This document shows positions 7,306 through 14,745 of a DNA stretch of 20,735 nucleotides, one piece after another (position 1 is the first letter of the stretch; every line of letters starts with the position of its first letter). Source of the DNA: an uncultured Oscillospiraceae bacterium (lineage in GTDB: Bacteria > Bacillota > Clostridia > Oscillospirales > Oscillospiraceae); assembly GCA_905233785.1 (NCBI GenBank), contig CAJOCV010000009.1:1-20735 (forward strand), in the 5' to 3' direction. The notes below the pieces were generated by a model that was given only the letters and a program-made list of their open reading frames with translations, did not search any database and was not told the origin of the DNA. Made by a program: the position numbers and the translations under genes.

Positions 7306-8091
7306 TCAGTCTTCAGTTCCCCTTGTCAGGGCGGCTAAGGTGATTTCGCCGAAGGAATACTGGCTCATATACTCGCCGTGAAACTGCGCGGCGGCGGCAG
7401 GGTCGCCGTCGAGCCAGCGGTAGTAGTCACAGCTTACGCGGCTGCGGTCGATGCCGACGAGGCCGCGGCGGCGGATCAGCACCTCACCGACGCCCAGTTG
7501 CTGCAGGGTGCGCTGCATATCCGAGAGGAACACCCGCACCTGGTTTGCGTAGGAGACGGCGTTTTCCTCCGGCCAGAGGGCGCAGACCATCTGCTTGACG
7601 CTGCACATGGCGCCGGCGCGGTCGATGAGGTAGGCAAAGAGCTGCTTGGTCTTGCTGCGCCCGAAGCGAACCGGTACGCCGCCGCACCAGAGCTCGAAGG
7701 CGCCGAAGCAGCGCACGGTGAGAAGCTTTTCGGCGGGAGCATAGCGCAGGTGCCCCAGCGCGTCCCGCACGGAAGCTTCCGTGACGGGCTTTAGGAGGAA
7801 GGCGCTCGCGTAAAGGGCGAAGGCCTCCGGCGCGTCATCGCGGCGGGTAGTGGTGAAGATCAGGTTGAGCCGGGGATTTTCCGCGAGCAGACGTTTGCCC
7901 AGGGCAAGGCCGCTGCCGTCCGGCAGCTCGGTTTCCAGAAAGGCGAGATCAAGCTGTGACGCCTCCGCGAGCGGGACATCGGCGCAGCTTGCGAAAAAAC
8001 GGTGCTCCCCCTCGGGATCGAGCGCGCGCAGCAGCGTTTCCATCTGCTGCCGCGCGGCAGGCTCACCGTCCACGGTGATGCTCCTGTACAT
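7306..8091 (-). CDS. SARP/OmpR-type regulator with degenerate receiver
   Basis: This 261-residue protein has a receiver-like N-terminus (1-118) and a winged-helix DNA-binding domain (about 122-215) of the OmpR/SARP type. The latter carries FGRSKTKQLFAYLIDRAG and LWPEENAVSYANQVRVFLS. Only a short remnant of the usual SARP helical region follows. The receiver lacks key residues: the usual acidic pair is VDG (Asp8-Gly9), and the phospho-acceptor position in LAFLETELPDG is Glu53. Lys101 in LLKP is kept. Phosphorylation is therefore unlikely and a fixed active-like state is possible. GAGGAG eight bases before the ATG supports the start. It begins 34 bases after the GH13 stop, so it is probably the last gene of the glgB-GH13 operon. 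Its stop lies inside a repeat edge, so the C-terminus may be altered. Confidence 0.85.
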   Translation of the reverse strand: MYRSITVDGEPAARQQMETLLRALDPEGEHRFFASCADVPLAEASQLDLAFLETELPDGSGLALGKRLLAENPRLNLIFTTTRRDDAPEAFALYASAFLLKPVTEASVRDALGHLRYAPAEKLLTVRCFGAFELWCGGVPVRFGRSKTKQLFAYLIDRAGAMCSVKQMVCALWPEENAVSYANQVRVFLSDMQRTLQQLGVGEVLIRRRGLVGIDRSRVSCDYYRWLDGDPAAAAQFHGEYMSQYSFGEITLAALTRGTED

Positions 8092-8125
8092 CCTTCCCCC
8101 TCCTCTTTGGTCACTGACCGCCGGA

Positions 8126-10195
8126 TCAGACCTTTGCCAGCACCGCCGCGCTGTGGGGCGGCATGGTCAGGTGAAGCTCACCGTCGCGCGCGGCGCCGCG
8201 CTCCAGCGGCTCGGCGGAGAAGCCGCGCTCGTCGGTACGCAGCAGGCTCACAAAGCGCTCGCCGTCCGCTGCGCCCGCGTCCGACAGCCGCAGAGAAACG
8301 TCCTCGGGCACCTCGCGGTTGTTGCACGCTGTCACCAGACATGCGTCCCCGTCAAAGCGCGCGTAAGCGATCCAGCCGAAACCCGCGCCGATCTCCCGAA
8401 CGGAGCCGAGGCGCAGCACGGGATGCTGCCTGCGCAATTGAATCAGCGCCCGGTGCAGGGCAATAAGCCCCTTGTCCTCGTGCCCCCAGGGGTAGCAGCG
8501 GCGATTATCCGGGTCGGTCCAGCCCGTGAGACCGGCCTCATCTCCGTAATAAATCGTGGGCGCGCCGGGCCAGGTCATTTGAATGACCACCGCCTCGCGC
8601 ATCACGGCCGGGTTAATCCCCTCGCTCGCTGCCCGCGCGCCGAGGCTCTGCAGCCGCCCTACACGGCGGTTGGTGCGCGTTAAAAAGCGGGAGTGGTCGT
8701 GGTTGGACAGCTCGTTCATTGCGCAATCCAGCGAACAGCGCGGAAACTGCGCCATCTTCTCACGCATGACGGAGAAGAAAAGCGGTCCGTTCTGGTACAT
8801 TTCCTCCCAGCGGGCGTCGCTGTGCTTCTCCATGCCGGTCAGAAAGCCCGTCACAGGCTCCATAAAGGCGTCATAGTTCATGACGGAATCCCATTGGTCG
8901 CCCCGCAGCCAGGAGCTTGCGTCGCCGTAGTGCTCGGCAAGGATGATCGCCTCGGGATTGATGCGCTTGACGCGGCGGCGAAATTCCCGCCAGAAGCTGT
9001 GGTTAAAGGCAGGGCTGTGACCCAGGTCGGCCGCCACGTCCAGCCGCCAGCCGTCGATGCAATAGGGGGGCTTGAGCCACTTTTCCGCCACGGAGAACAC
9101 GGCCTCGCACAGCGCGGGGGACTGCTCATAGCAGAGCTTCGGCAGCGTCTCCACGCCCCACCAGGCTTCATAGCCGGGACCCTTGCCGCCAAAGTGGAAA
9201 TAGTCCCGGTAGGGGCTGCGCTTGGACTGGGCGGCGCCGGGGGCGAAGCCGGGCTTATCCCGGTAAATGCCCTCACGATCCATCCAGCGGTGAAAGGAGC
9301 CGCAGTGGTTGAACACGCCGTCCAGGATGATGCGCATGCCGCGCCGGTGCAGCTCCTCGCAGAGCCGGGCGAAGAGCGCGTCGGAGGCCTGCAGATTCTC
9401 CTCGCTCAGCACGCGGCTGATATACCGCTCGGCAAAGCCGTTGTGCTGCTCCCAATCGTGCAGCAGCCGCCCCTCGTCCTTGACGATCACGCCGAAGTGG
9501 GGGTCGATATGCTCATAGTCCTGCGCGTCGTACTTATGGCTGGAGGGGGAGAGGAAGATCGGGTTTAAGTACAGCACCTCCACACCCAAGTCCTGCAGAT
9601 AGTCAAGCTTATCCAGAATTCCCTGGAGGTCGCCGCCGTAGAAGCAGCGGTAGTCATCCTGCGCGGGAATCTTCCCCCAGGGCGTGATGCGCCGCACATG
9701 CTCCCCGTTGTAGGAGTATTCCCCCGTCAAAACATCGTTGTGCGGGTCGCCGTTACAGAAGCGGTCGGGAAAAATCTGATATTGTACCGCACCGCGCGCC
9801 CAGGCCGGGGTATGAAAGCCGGGGGTAAAGCGAAAGTCGAAGCGGTAGCCGCGGTGCGGCTCCACCTCCATGACCTTGAGACCGGTTTTGCGGTAGGCAT
9901 AATATTGCCCCTGCCAGAAGATGCGGAAATGGTAGGACACCGGGCGCTCCGGCACGGCGAAGCGCGCTTCAAAGAGCCCGAAGCCCTTTTCCTCGCGCAT
10001 CTGCATGGGGATGGCCTCGGGCTGCGCATCCGTCACCAGCCAGACGAAAAGATCGTCGCGCAGGGGAGCGCGGAGCCGGATCGTGACAGTCTGTCCGGCC
10101 TCCGGCTCGGCGGGGGAGCGGAAACGCTCCGTCTCATCGCTGAAAAAAGCGGATTGCCCCGTTTTTTTGGTGTGATTTGGCGTGTTGTTGTGCAT
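8126..10195 (-). CDS. GH13 amylase/neopullulanase-like enzyme
   Basis: This 689-residue, apparently cytoplasmic enzyme should cleave alpha-1,4 and possibly alpha-1,6 bonds in maltodextrin or glycogen. There is no signal peptide. An N-terminal beta-rich domain (about 30-125) precedes the barrel, which opens with VQYQIFPDRFCNGDP (137-151). The conserved GH13 regions are DGVFNH (292-297), GWRLDVA with nucleophile Asp386, ILAEHYG with acid/base Glu421, and SNHDHSR with Asp500. All catalytic residues are present. The layout fits the neopullulanase, cyclomaltodextrinase or amylopullulanase subfamilies, which cannot be separated here. The ATG overlaps the glgB stop by one base (TGATG), implying coupled translation; a TTG one codon earlier is less likely. 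Pairing with a branching enzyme suggests glycogen turnover. Confidence 0.92.
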   Translation of the reverse strand: MHNNTPNHTKKTGQSAFFSDETERFRSPAEPEAGQTVTIRLRAPLRDDLFVWLVTDAQPEAIPMQMREEKGFGLFEARFAVPERPVSYHFRIFWQGQYYAYRKTGLKVMEVEPHRGYRFDFRFTPGFHTPAWARGAVQYQIFPDRFCNGDPHNDVLTGEYSYNGEHVRRITPWGKIPAQDDYRCFYGGDLQGILDKLDYLQDLGVEVLYLNPIFLSPSSHKYDAQDYEHIDPHFGVIVKDEGRLLHDWEQHNGFAERYISRVLSEENLQASDALFARLCEELHRRGMRIILDGVFNHCGSFHRWMDREGIYRDKPGFAPGAAQSKRSPYRDYFHFGGKGPGYEAWWGVETLPKLCYEQSPALCEAVFSVAEKWLKPPYCIDGWRLDVAADLGHSPAFNHSFWREFRRRVKRINPEAIILAEHYGDASSWLRGDQWDSVMNYDAFMEPVTGFLTGMEKHSDARWEEMYQNGPLFFSVMREKMAQFPRCSLDCAMNELSNHDHSRFLTRTNRRVGRLQSLGARAASEGINPAVMREAVVIQMTWPGAPTIYYGDEAGLTGWTDPDNRRCYPWGHEDKGLIALHRALIQLRRQHPVLRLGSVREIGAGFGWIAYARFDGDACLVTACNNREVPEDVSLRLSDAGAADGERFVSLLRTDERGFSAEPLERGAARDGELHLTMPPHSAAVLAKV

Positions 10196-12114
10196 CAATC
10201 GTCAGCTTCTTCTTTCTTCGGGAACGCAATGATGATGGATTCATAGGGGCGCAGGCTGTAGGTCAGGTGGCAGGGGCGGCCGTTCACGCCGCTTTCGGAG
10301 GTGAGGATCACGGGAGCCTTGCCAAGCTCCTCCGGACCGCCGCCGCCGGGCAGCGCGTCATAGGTGCTGAAAATACGGGTATAGCTGCCCGCCACGGGCA
10401 CACCCACCCAGTAATCGGGATGCGCCACCGGGGAGAAGTTGCAGATCACCAGCACCGCGTCGTCATAGCTCCAGGGGTTGCGGCGGATGTAGCTGATGAC
10501 GTTGGCGGAGTTGTCATAGCGGTTGATCCACTCGAAGGTGGTGGGATTCTTGGAATCGGAATAGAGCACGGGGTATTTTTTATACACGTCCAGCAGGCGC
10601 TGCACGGTCATCATCACATCACGGTGACCGAAATCGTCGGCCAGGTGCCAGTCCAGGCTCTTCTCCACCGCCCACTCGTTGTCCTGGGCAAAGTCCTGCC
10701 CCATAAACAGAAGCTTCTTGCCGGGGTGGGTGAACTGGAAGGTGTAGAGCGTCTTGACCGCGCCGAAACGATCCTGAATCCCGCCGGGAGACTTCTCCAC
10801 CATGGAATGCTTGCCATAGACCACCTCGTCATGGCTCAGCACCAGCACGAAATTTTCCGTGAAGGCGTAATCGGCGGTGTGGGTGAGCTGATCATGGTGC
10901 CACTGGCGGTAGATGGGGTCGCGCCCCAGATAGCGCAGGGTGTCGTTCATCCAGCCCATGTTCCACTTGAGCGTAAAGCCCAAACCGCCGTTCTTAACGT
11001 CCTCGGTGATGCCCCACTCGGTGGAGGAATCCTCGGCGATCAGATAGCCCGTGGTCTTGCCGCAGACCTCATAGTTCAGCTGCCGCAGAAAATCCATGCT
11101 CTCCAGATTCAGATAGCCGCCGAACATGTTCGGGCGCCACTCCTTGCGGCTGTAATTGGCGTAGATCATGGCCGCCACCGCGTCCACGCGCAGCGCGTCG
11201 ATATGAAACTCGTTGATCCAGTAGAAGGCGCTGGAGATGAGGAAGGAGCGCACCTCGGGCTTGGAGTGGTCAAAGGCCATGGTGCCCCACTCGGGGTATT
11301 CGGCGCGCAGGGGATCGGCGGATTCATACAGCGGCGTGCCGTCAAAGTGCGCGAGGGCAAACTCGTCCTTGGGGAAGTGTGCCGGCACCCAGTCGAGGAT
11401 GACGCCGATGCCGCTTTGATGCAGCTTGTCCACCAGATAGCGGAAATCATCCGGCGCGCCGTAGCGGCTGGTGGGGGCAAAGTAGCCCGTTACCTGATAG
11501 CCCCAGGACAGATCGAAGGGATACTCGCAGATGCCCATGAGTTCCACATGGGTGTAGCCCATGAACTGCATATACTCGGCCAGCTCGTCCGCAAGCTGCC
11601 GGTAGCCCAAAAAACCGTCCTCATCGTCCACGTCGCGGTAGGCCTTCTTCCAGGAGCCCAGATGCACCTCGTAAATGGCCATGGGCTTTTCCAGCACCTT
11701 GGTGTTGTCCCGCGTGGCCTGATAGTCCGCGTCGCCCCAGGTGTAGTTGTCCAGAGAAGCGACGATCGAGGCGTTCTCCGGCCGCTTTTCGGCGCGGAAG
11801 GCGAGCGGGTCGGACTTCCAGCGGCGCACGCCGTCGGCCCCGGTGACGATGTAGCGGTAGGCGTCCCCATCGCCGACGCCGGGGAGAAAGACCTCCCACA
11901 CGCTGGGGTCAAACTCGCTGCGGTGCATCCAGTTTTCGTGATCCCAGCCGGTACGGGCGGAGATGACCGTGACGAACTGCGCGTTCGGCGCCCAGACGGC
12001 GAAATACGTTCCGCGAACGCCGTCGGCAGTGGTCATCGGGTGCGCGCCGAGCTTCTTGTAAAGCTCGTAATTCGTTCCCTCGTGGAAGAGGAAGCTGTCA
12101 AAATCAGTTATCAT
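10195..12114 (-). CDS. glgB: 1,4-alpha-glucan branching enzyme GlgB
   Basis: This enzyme makes alpha-1,6 branches in glycogen by moving short alpha-1,4 chains; it acts in the cytoplasm. The 639-residue length is normal. A CBM48-type domain (about 20-110, with FAVWAPNAQFV) precedes the GH13 barrel. The barrel has HLGSW at 151-155, GYFAPTSRYG at 210-219, nucleophile Asp311 in ALRVDA, acid/base Glu361 in LIAEDS and the third acid Asp429 in LSHDE. A C-terminal beta domain ends the protein. The start is the ATG eight bases after AAGGGG; an ATG 48 bases upstream has no such site. It heads an operon with a GH13 hydrolase and a regulator. No glgC, glgA or glgP is present in the window, which is unusual for a branching enzyme locus. 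Confidence 0.95.
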   Translation of the reverse strand: MITDFDSFLFHEGTNYELYKKLGAHPMTTADGVRGTYFAVWAPNAQFVTVISARTGWDHENWMHRSEFDPSVWEVFLPGVGDGDAYRYIVTGADGVRRWKSDPLAFRAEKRPENASIVASLDNYTWGDADYQATRDNTKVLEKPMAIYEVHLGSWKKAYRDVDDEDGFLGYRQLADELAEYMQFMGYTHVELMGICEYPFDLSWGYQVTGYFAPTSRYGAPDDFRYLVDKLHQSGIGVILDWVPAHFPKDEFALAHFDGTPLYESADPLRAEYPEWGTMAFDHSKPEVRSFLISSAFYWINEFHIDALRVDAVAAMIYANYSRKEWRPNMFGGYLNLESMDFLRQLNYEVCGKTTGYLIAEDSSTEWGITEDVKNGGLGFTLKWNMGWMNDTLRYLGRDPIYRQWHHDQLTHTADYAFTENFVLVLSHDEVVYGKHSMVEKSPGGIQDRFGAVKTLYTFQFTHPGKKLLFMGQDFAQDNEWAVEKSLDWHLADDFGHRDVMMTVQRLLDVYKKYPVLYSDSKNPTTFEWINRYDNSANVISYIRRNPWSYDDAVLVICNFSPVAHPDYWVGVPVAGSYTRIFSTYDALPGGGGPEELGKAPVILTSESGVNGRPCHLTYSLRPYESIIIAFPKKEEADD

Positions 12115-12225
12115 AGTATTGACCCCTTTATGTAAATTTTCGGTTTTGAAATCGTATTCCATACCAAACTAACTATACCCGCACAAACGCAACAAAACCG
12201 AAACAATCAGGCCGTTTTCAAACGT
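12115..12225 (-). promoter_or_regulatory. Probable glgB promoter region
   Basis: The upstream gene's terminator ends just before this stretch, so glgB needs its own promoter here. The best -10 seen on the minus strand is TATAGT (rc of ACTATA near 12172-12177); no good -35 element is placed 16-18 bases before it. The stretch is AT-richer than the genes. I see no known riboswitch. Confidence 0.4.
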
Positions 12226-12271
12226 AAAAAACAGGGGCTGTGAAATAACTCCGTTTTTTCACAGTCCCTGT
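12226..12271 (-). terminator. Terminator of the GH2-symporter operon (GGGGCTGTGA type)
   Basis: A 15-bp stem with one G-T pair (12231-12245 with 12257-12271) is followed on the minus strand by six T (12231-12226). It lies 14 bases after the stop of the secreted-protein gene. The same GGGGCTGTGAA...TTCACAGCCCC core returns at 20523-20593. Confidence 0.88.
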
Positions 12272-12284
12272 GGGGAGAAAAGGC

Positions 12285-12980
12285 TCAGGCTTCCTCCGCC
12301 TCGACAGGGGCGAAGATGTAGCCGAAGGAGACCTCAGCATCCTTCTTGACGAGGTTTTCCTCGCAGTAGCAGACAATCAGCAGGCCGTCCTTGTTCATGC
12401 CGACGTACTTCATGTTCTCGTCGTCGATGGCGTCGCTCTCAACGCCGGTGACGGTGGTGAAGTACAGGCTCTTGTCCTCGGCGGAGACCTTGCTCAGCTT
12501 GCCGACGCCCTTGTTGAAGTCGCCTTCGCCCTCGCCGGTGGGATTGGCGATCCAGCCGTCCCAGGGGAGCTTGAGGGTGGCCTCGTCGTCGGTGATGTCC
12601 TCGGCGAAGCGCACGGTGGCCTCCATGTCGTAGACATGGGCGTGCCAGTAATTGGCCTGATCGACCATGACGCCGGCGTCAGAGCCGGTGGCGCTGCCGT
12701 CCAGGATGGCCTCAACGGTCATGGTGACGGCTTCCTCGGGAACTTCAACGAGGCCGACGGTCTCGATCTCGTTCTCCTCGGCGAAGTCCTCGCCAATGTA
12801 GGCGGCGACCAGCGCCCACTCGCCGACCCAGTCGGTGACGGGGGATTCGCGGTCAAACTCCACGACGGTCTCGGGGTCGAGCTCGAGCTCTTCCTTCTCG
12901 TCCTTGTCCTCAGCGAAGGCGAGCACGCCAAGGCTCAGAACCAGGGACATCACGAGCAGCAGGGAAATGAGTTTTTTCAT
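12285..12980 (-). CDS. Secreted acidic protein, lipocalin-like start, function unknown
   Basis: I do not recognise a named family. The 231-residue product has a signal peptide (1-23, ending AFA) without a lipobox, so it should be released or wall-associated. The mature protein is very acidic, beginning with an Asp/Glu/Lys-rich stretch. It then has TDWVGEWALVAAYIG near 49-63, whose G-x-W pattern (Gly53, Trp55) recalls the first strand of lipocalin-like proteins. The rest alternates predicted beta strands. AAGGA upstream of the ATG supports the start. It is the last gene of the operon with the symporter and GH2, 56 bases after the symporter stop, and ends at a strong terminator. A role in binding a sugar or small ligand is a guess from context. 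Confidence 0.8.
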   Translation of the reverse strand: MKKLISLLLVMSLVLSLGVLAFAEDKDEKEELELDPETVVEFDRESPVTDWVGEWALVAAYIGEDFAEENEIETVGLVEVPEEAVTMTVEAILDGSATGSDAGVMVDQANYWHAHVYDMEATVRFAEDITDDEATLKLPWDGWIANPTGEGEGDFNKGVGKLSKVSAEDKSLYFTTVTGVESDAIDDENMKYVGMNKDGLLIVCYCEENLVKKDAEVSFGYIFAPVEAEEA

Positions 12981-13036
12981 TGCGGTTTTCCTTTCTTATT
13001 CATTTTTCGGCGTCTCCGCCGAGGTTTTCAAGCGTA

Positions 13037-14641
13037 TTATACCGCGCGTTCCTTCACATCGTCAAGCGTCTGCCAGCGCTGCATGGCCTGCTCAAGGCTC
13101 ATGCCGTTGGCAATGCCGGCTTTGCGGGCGGCGTTCACGGCCTGGATCTCCTTCATCTTCGCGCCGGTGAGGCTATAGCCGTGCATGGCCCAGAGCGTTG
13201 CCGCCCAGGCGAGCATCGGGATCACGCAGAACATGACGATGACGGCGACCTTGATGCCGGGGGTGAAGGGCGTCGCGTCCGTGGGAAGCTCAGGAAGCCC
13301 CGCGAGGAGCAGGAACAGCAGCGCCACCAGCGTCTGCGCGAGGGAGGAGACAAGCTTATCCACCAGGGAAAAGAGCGTACCCATGATGCCGGGGATGTAC
13401 TTGCCGGAGCGGTAGGTCTCATAGTCGGAGCAGTCGGCGACCATGGGGATGGGCATATCCGCCGTGGCGTAGTAGGCGCCGTAGCCCACGCCGAAGAAGA
13501 GAATGAAGAGGATCGTGTAGAAATTGATCGCGCCGCCGCCGCTGAAGGGGAAGGAGAGCATCAGGGCGGGGTTTGTGTTCTTCGACACGAGCAGCAGCGC
13601 CAGCACGCCGACGTAGCAGATCAGCGCGACCGCGACATAGCGCGTGAGGGAGGCCTTCTGCCCCAGCTTCTGGGAGGTGCGCACGGACAGGAGGAAGAAG
13701 GGTACCGCGAAGACGTAACCCAGGATCATCATGGGCAGGTAGAGGCTGTTGTAATTGCCCATCATGATGCCGTAGAGCGCGAGGAGCACCGTGGTGTTCG
13801 TGGCAATGGCGAGAGCCAGCTTGCAGCCGGCGCCCGCGACCATCAGGCGCTGCATGGGCTTGTTGTTTTTGATGATCTCCGCGTACTCGGAGAACTTGAC
13901 CTTCTCCTGCGCGCCGCCGATGCCATAGAACTCCGGGCGGTCCTTTTCGGCGATGCCGACGATGGCGAGCGCGGTCAGCGCGACGGAGACGAGAATGCCG
14001 ATGGGGGTGATGATGCGGTAGAGCTCAGGCCGGGCATAGCCGGAGGTGATGACGACGCCGGCCGCGTCCTTCACGTCGTACATGCCCTTGATGAGCGGGA
14101 TGAGAAACTGCATCACGCCCATGCCCAGCATGGAGCCGACGGTGTTGAAGATCGTGAACATGGGGCGCTGGTTCGGGTCGTTTGTGAGAACGGTCTGTCC
14201 CGCGCGGGTGCAGGAGGTCTGGAAGGTGTAGCCGATGACCCAGACAGCGTAGATGAAGGTGAACATCACATAGCGCAGCCACATCATCGTCGCGGGGATC
14301 AGCGGCGTCAGGCAGTAGAGCGCGAAGACACTGAGCGCCATGATGGCGCTGCCGATCATCATAAAGGGGCGGAACTTGCCGATTTTGGTAGAGGTGCGAT
14401 CCATCAGCGCGCCGATGATGGGGTCGGTGATCGCGTCAAAGACACGCATGATCGTCACCATCAAGGAGGCGTAGATGCCGAGCTGCAGAACGCTCGAGCC
14501 GAACTGCGCCACATACGAGAGGATCAGCACGAAGTAGACGTTGGTCGCGCCGTTGTTGAGCGGAAAGAGCACAAGCTGGTAGAGCTTGGCGCGGTTCAGC
14601 CCGTCGGCGGCAGGCTGCGCGGAGGCTTTGCTTTTCGCCAT
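13037..14641 (-). CDS. GPH-family (MelB-like) cation:sugar symporter
   Basis: This 534-residue membrane protein should import glycosides together with Na+ or H+. About twelve hydrophobic segments are visible. The family signature DAITDPIIGALMDRT at 69-83, followed by GKFRP at 88-92, matches the GPH group; by motif, Asp69 and Asp73 correspond to the cation-site acids of MelB (inference). A second conserved stretch, MVADCSDYETYRSGKYIPG, lies in the central-to-C-terminal half, and the C-terminus is a cytoplasmic tail. AAGGAG eight bases before the ATG sets the start. The gene follows the GH2 gene after a 104-base gap containing a repeat, and precedes the acidic secreted protein. Context suggests beta-galactosides or related products as cargo, but glucuronides or pentosides cannot be excluded. 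Confidence 0.93.
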   Translation of the reverse strand: MAKSKASAQPAADGLNRAKLYQLVLFPLNNGATNVYFVLILSYVAQFGSSVLQLGIYASLMVTIMRVFDAITDPIIGALMDRTSTKIGKFRPFMMIGSAIMALSVFALYCLTPLIPATMMWLRYVMFTFIYAVWVIGYTFQTSCTRAGQTVLTNDPNQRPMFTIFNTVGSMLGMGVMQFLIPLIKGMYDVKDAAGVVITSGYARPELYRIITPIGILVSVALTALAIVGIAEKDRPEFYGIGGAQEKVKFSEYAEIIKNNKPMQRLMVAGAGCKLALAIATNTTVLLALYGIMMGNYNSLYLPMMILGYVFAVPFFLLSVRTSQKLGQKASLTRYVAVALICYVGVLALLLVSKNTNPALMLSFPFSGGGAINFYTILFILFFGVGYGAYYATADMPIPMVADCSDYETYRSGKYIPGIMGTLFSLVDKLVSSLAQTLVALLFLLLAGLPELPTDATPFTPGIKVAVIVMFCVIPMLAWAATLWAMHGYSLTGAKMKEIQAVNAARKAGIANGMSLEQAMQRWQTLDDVKERAV

Positions 14642-14745
14642 GGCAGTTACTCCTTAGACAACGAAATGAAAAATGAAGAATGAAGAATGATGGTGTCGCT
14701 TCGCGACGCAGGATACTTGGCTCCTTCTCCGGGAGGGGAAAGGAC
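14642..14745. repeat. Gap with GTGTCGC repeat end, copy 2
   Basis: Bases 14682-14708 match 7267-7293 (opposite strand) at 23 of 27 positions. The A/T-rich side (14664-14690, made of repeated AATGAA/GAATGA units) points toward the symporter start, and the GTCGC-TTC-GCGAC hairpin (14696-14708) toward the GH2 gene. The gap is too short to hold a full mobile element. The symporter ribosome site (14650-14655) lies just outside the A/T-rich run. Confidence 0.6.

Noticed and set aside
10177..12135. Long plus-strand frame (652 codons) opposite glgB
   Set aside because: glgB on the other strand has every catalytic motif. The antisense frame has no family resemblance and no start signals. The same applies to antisense frames at 12980-14683, 14680-15906 and 17825-19537.
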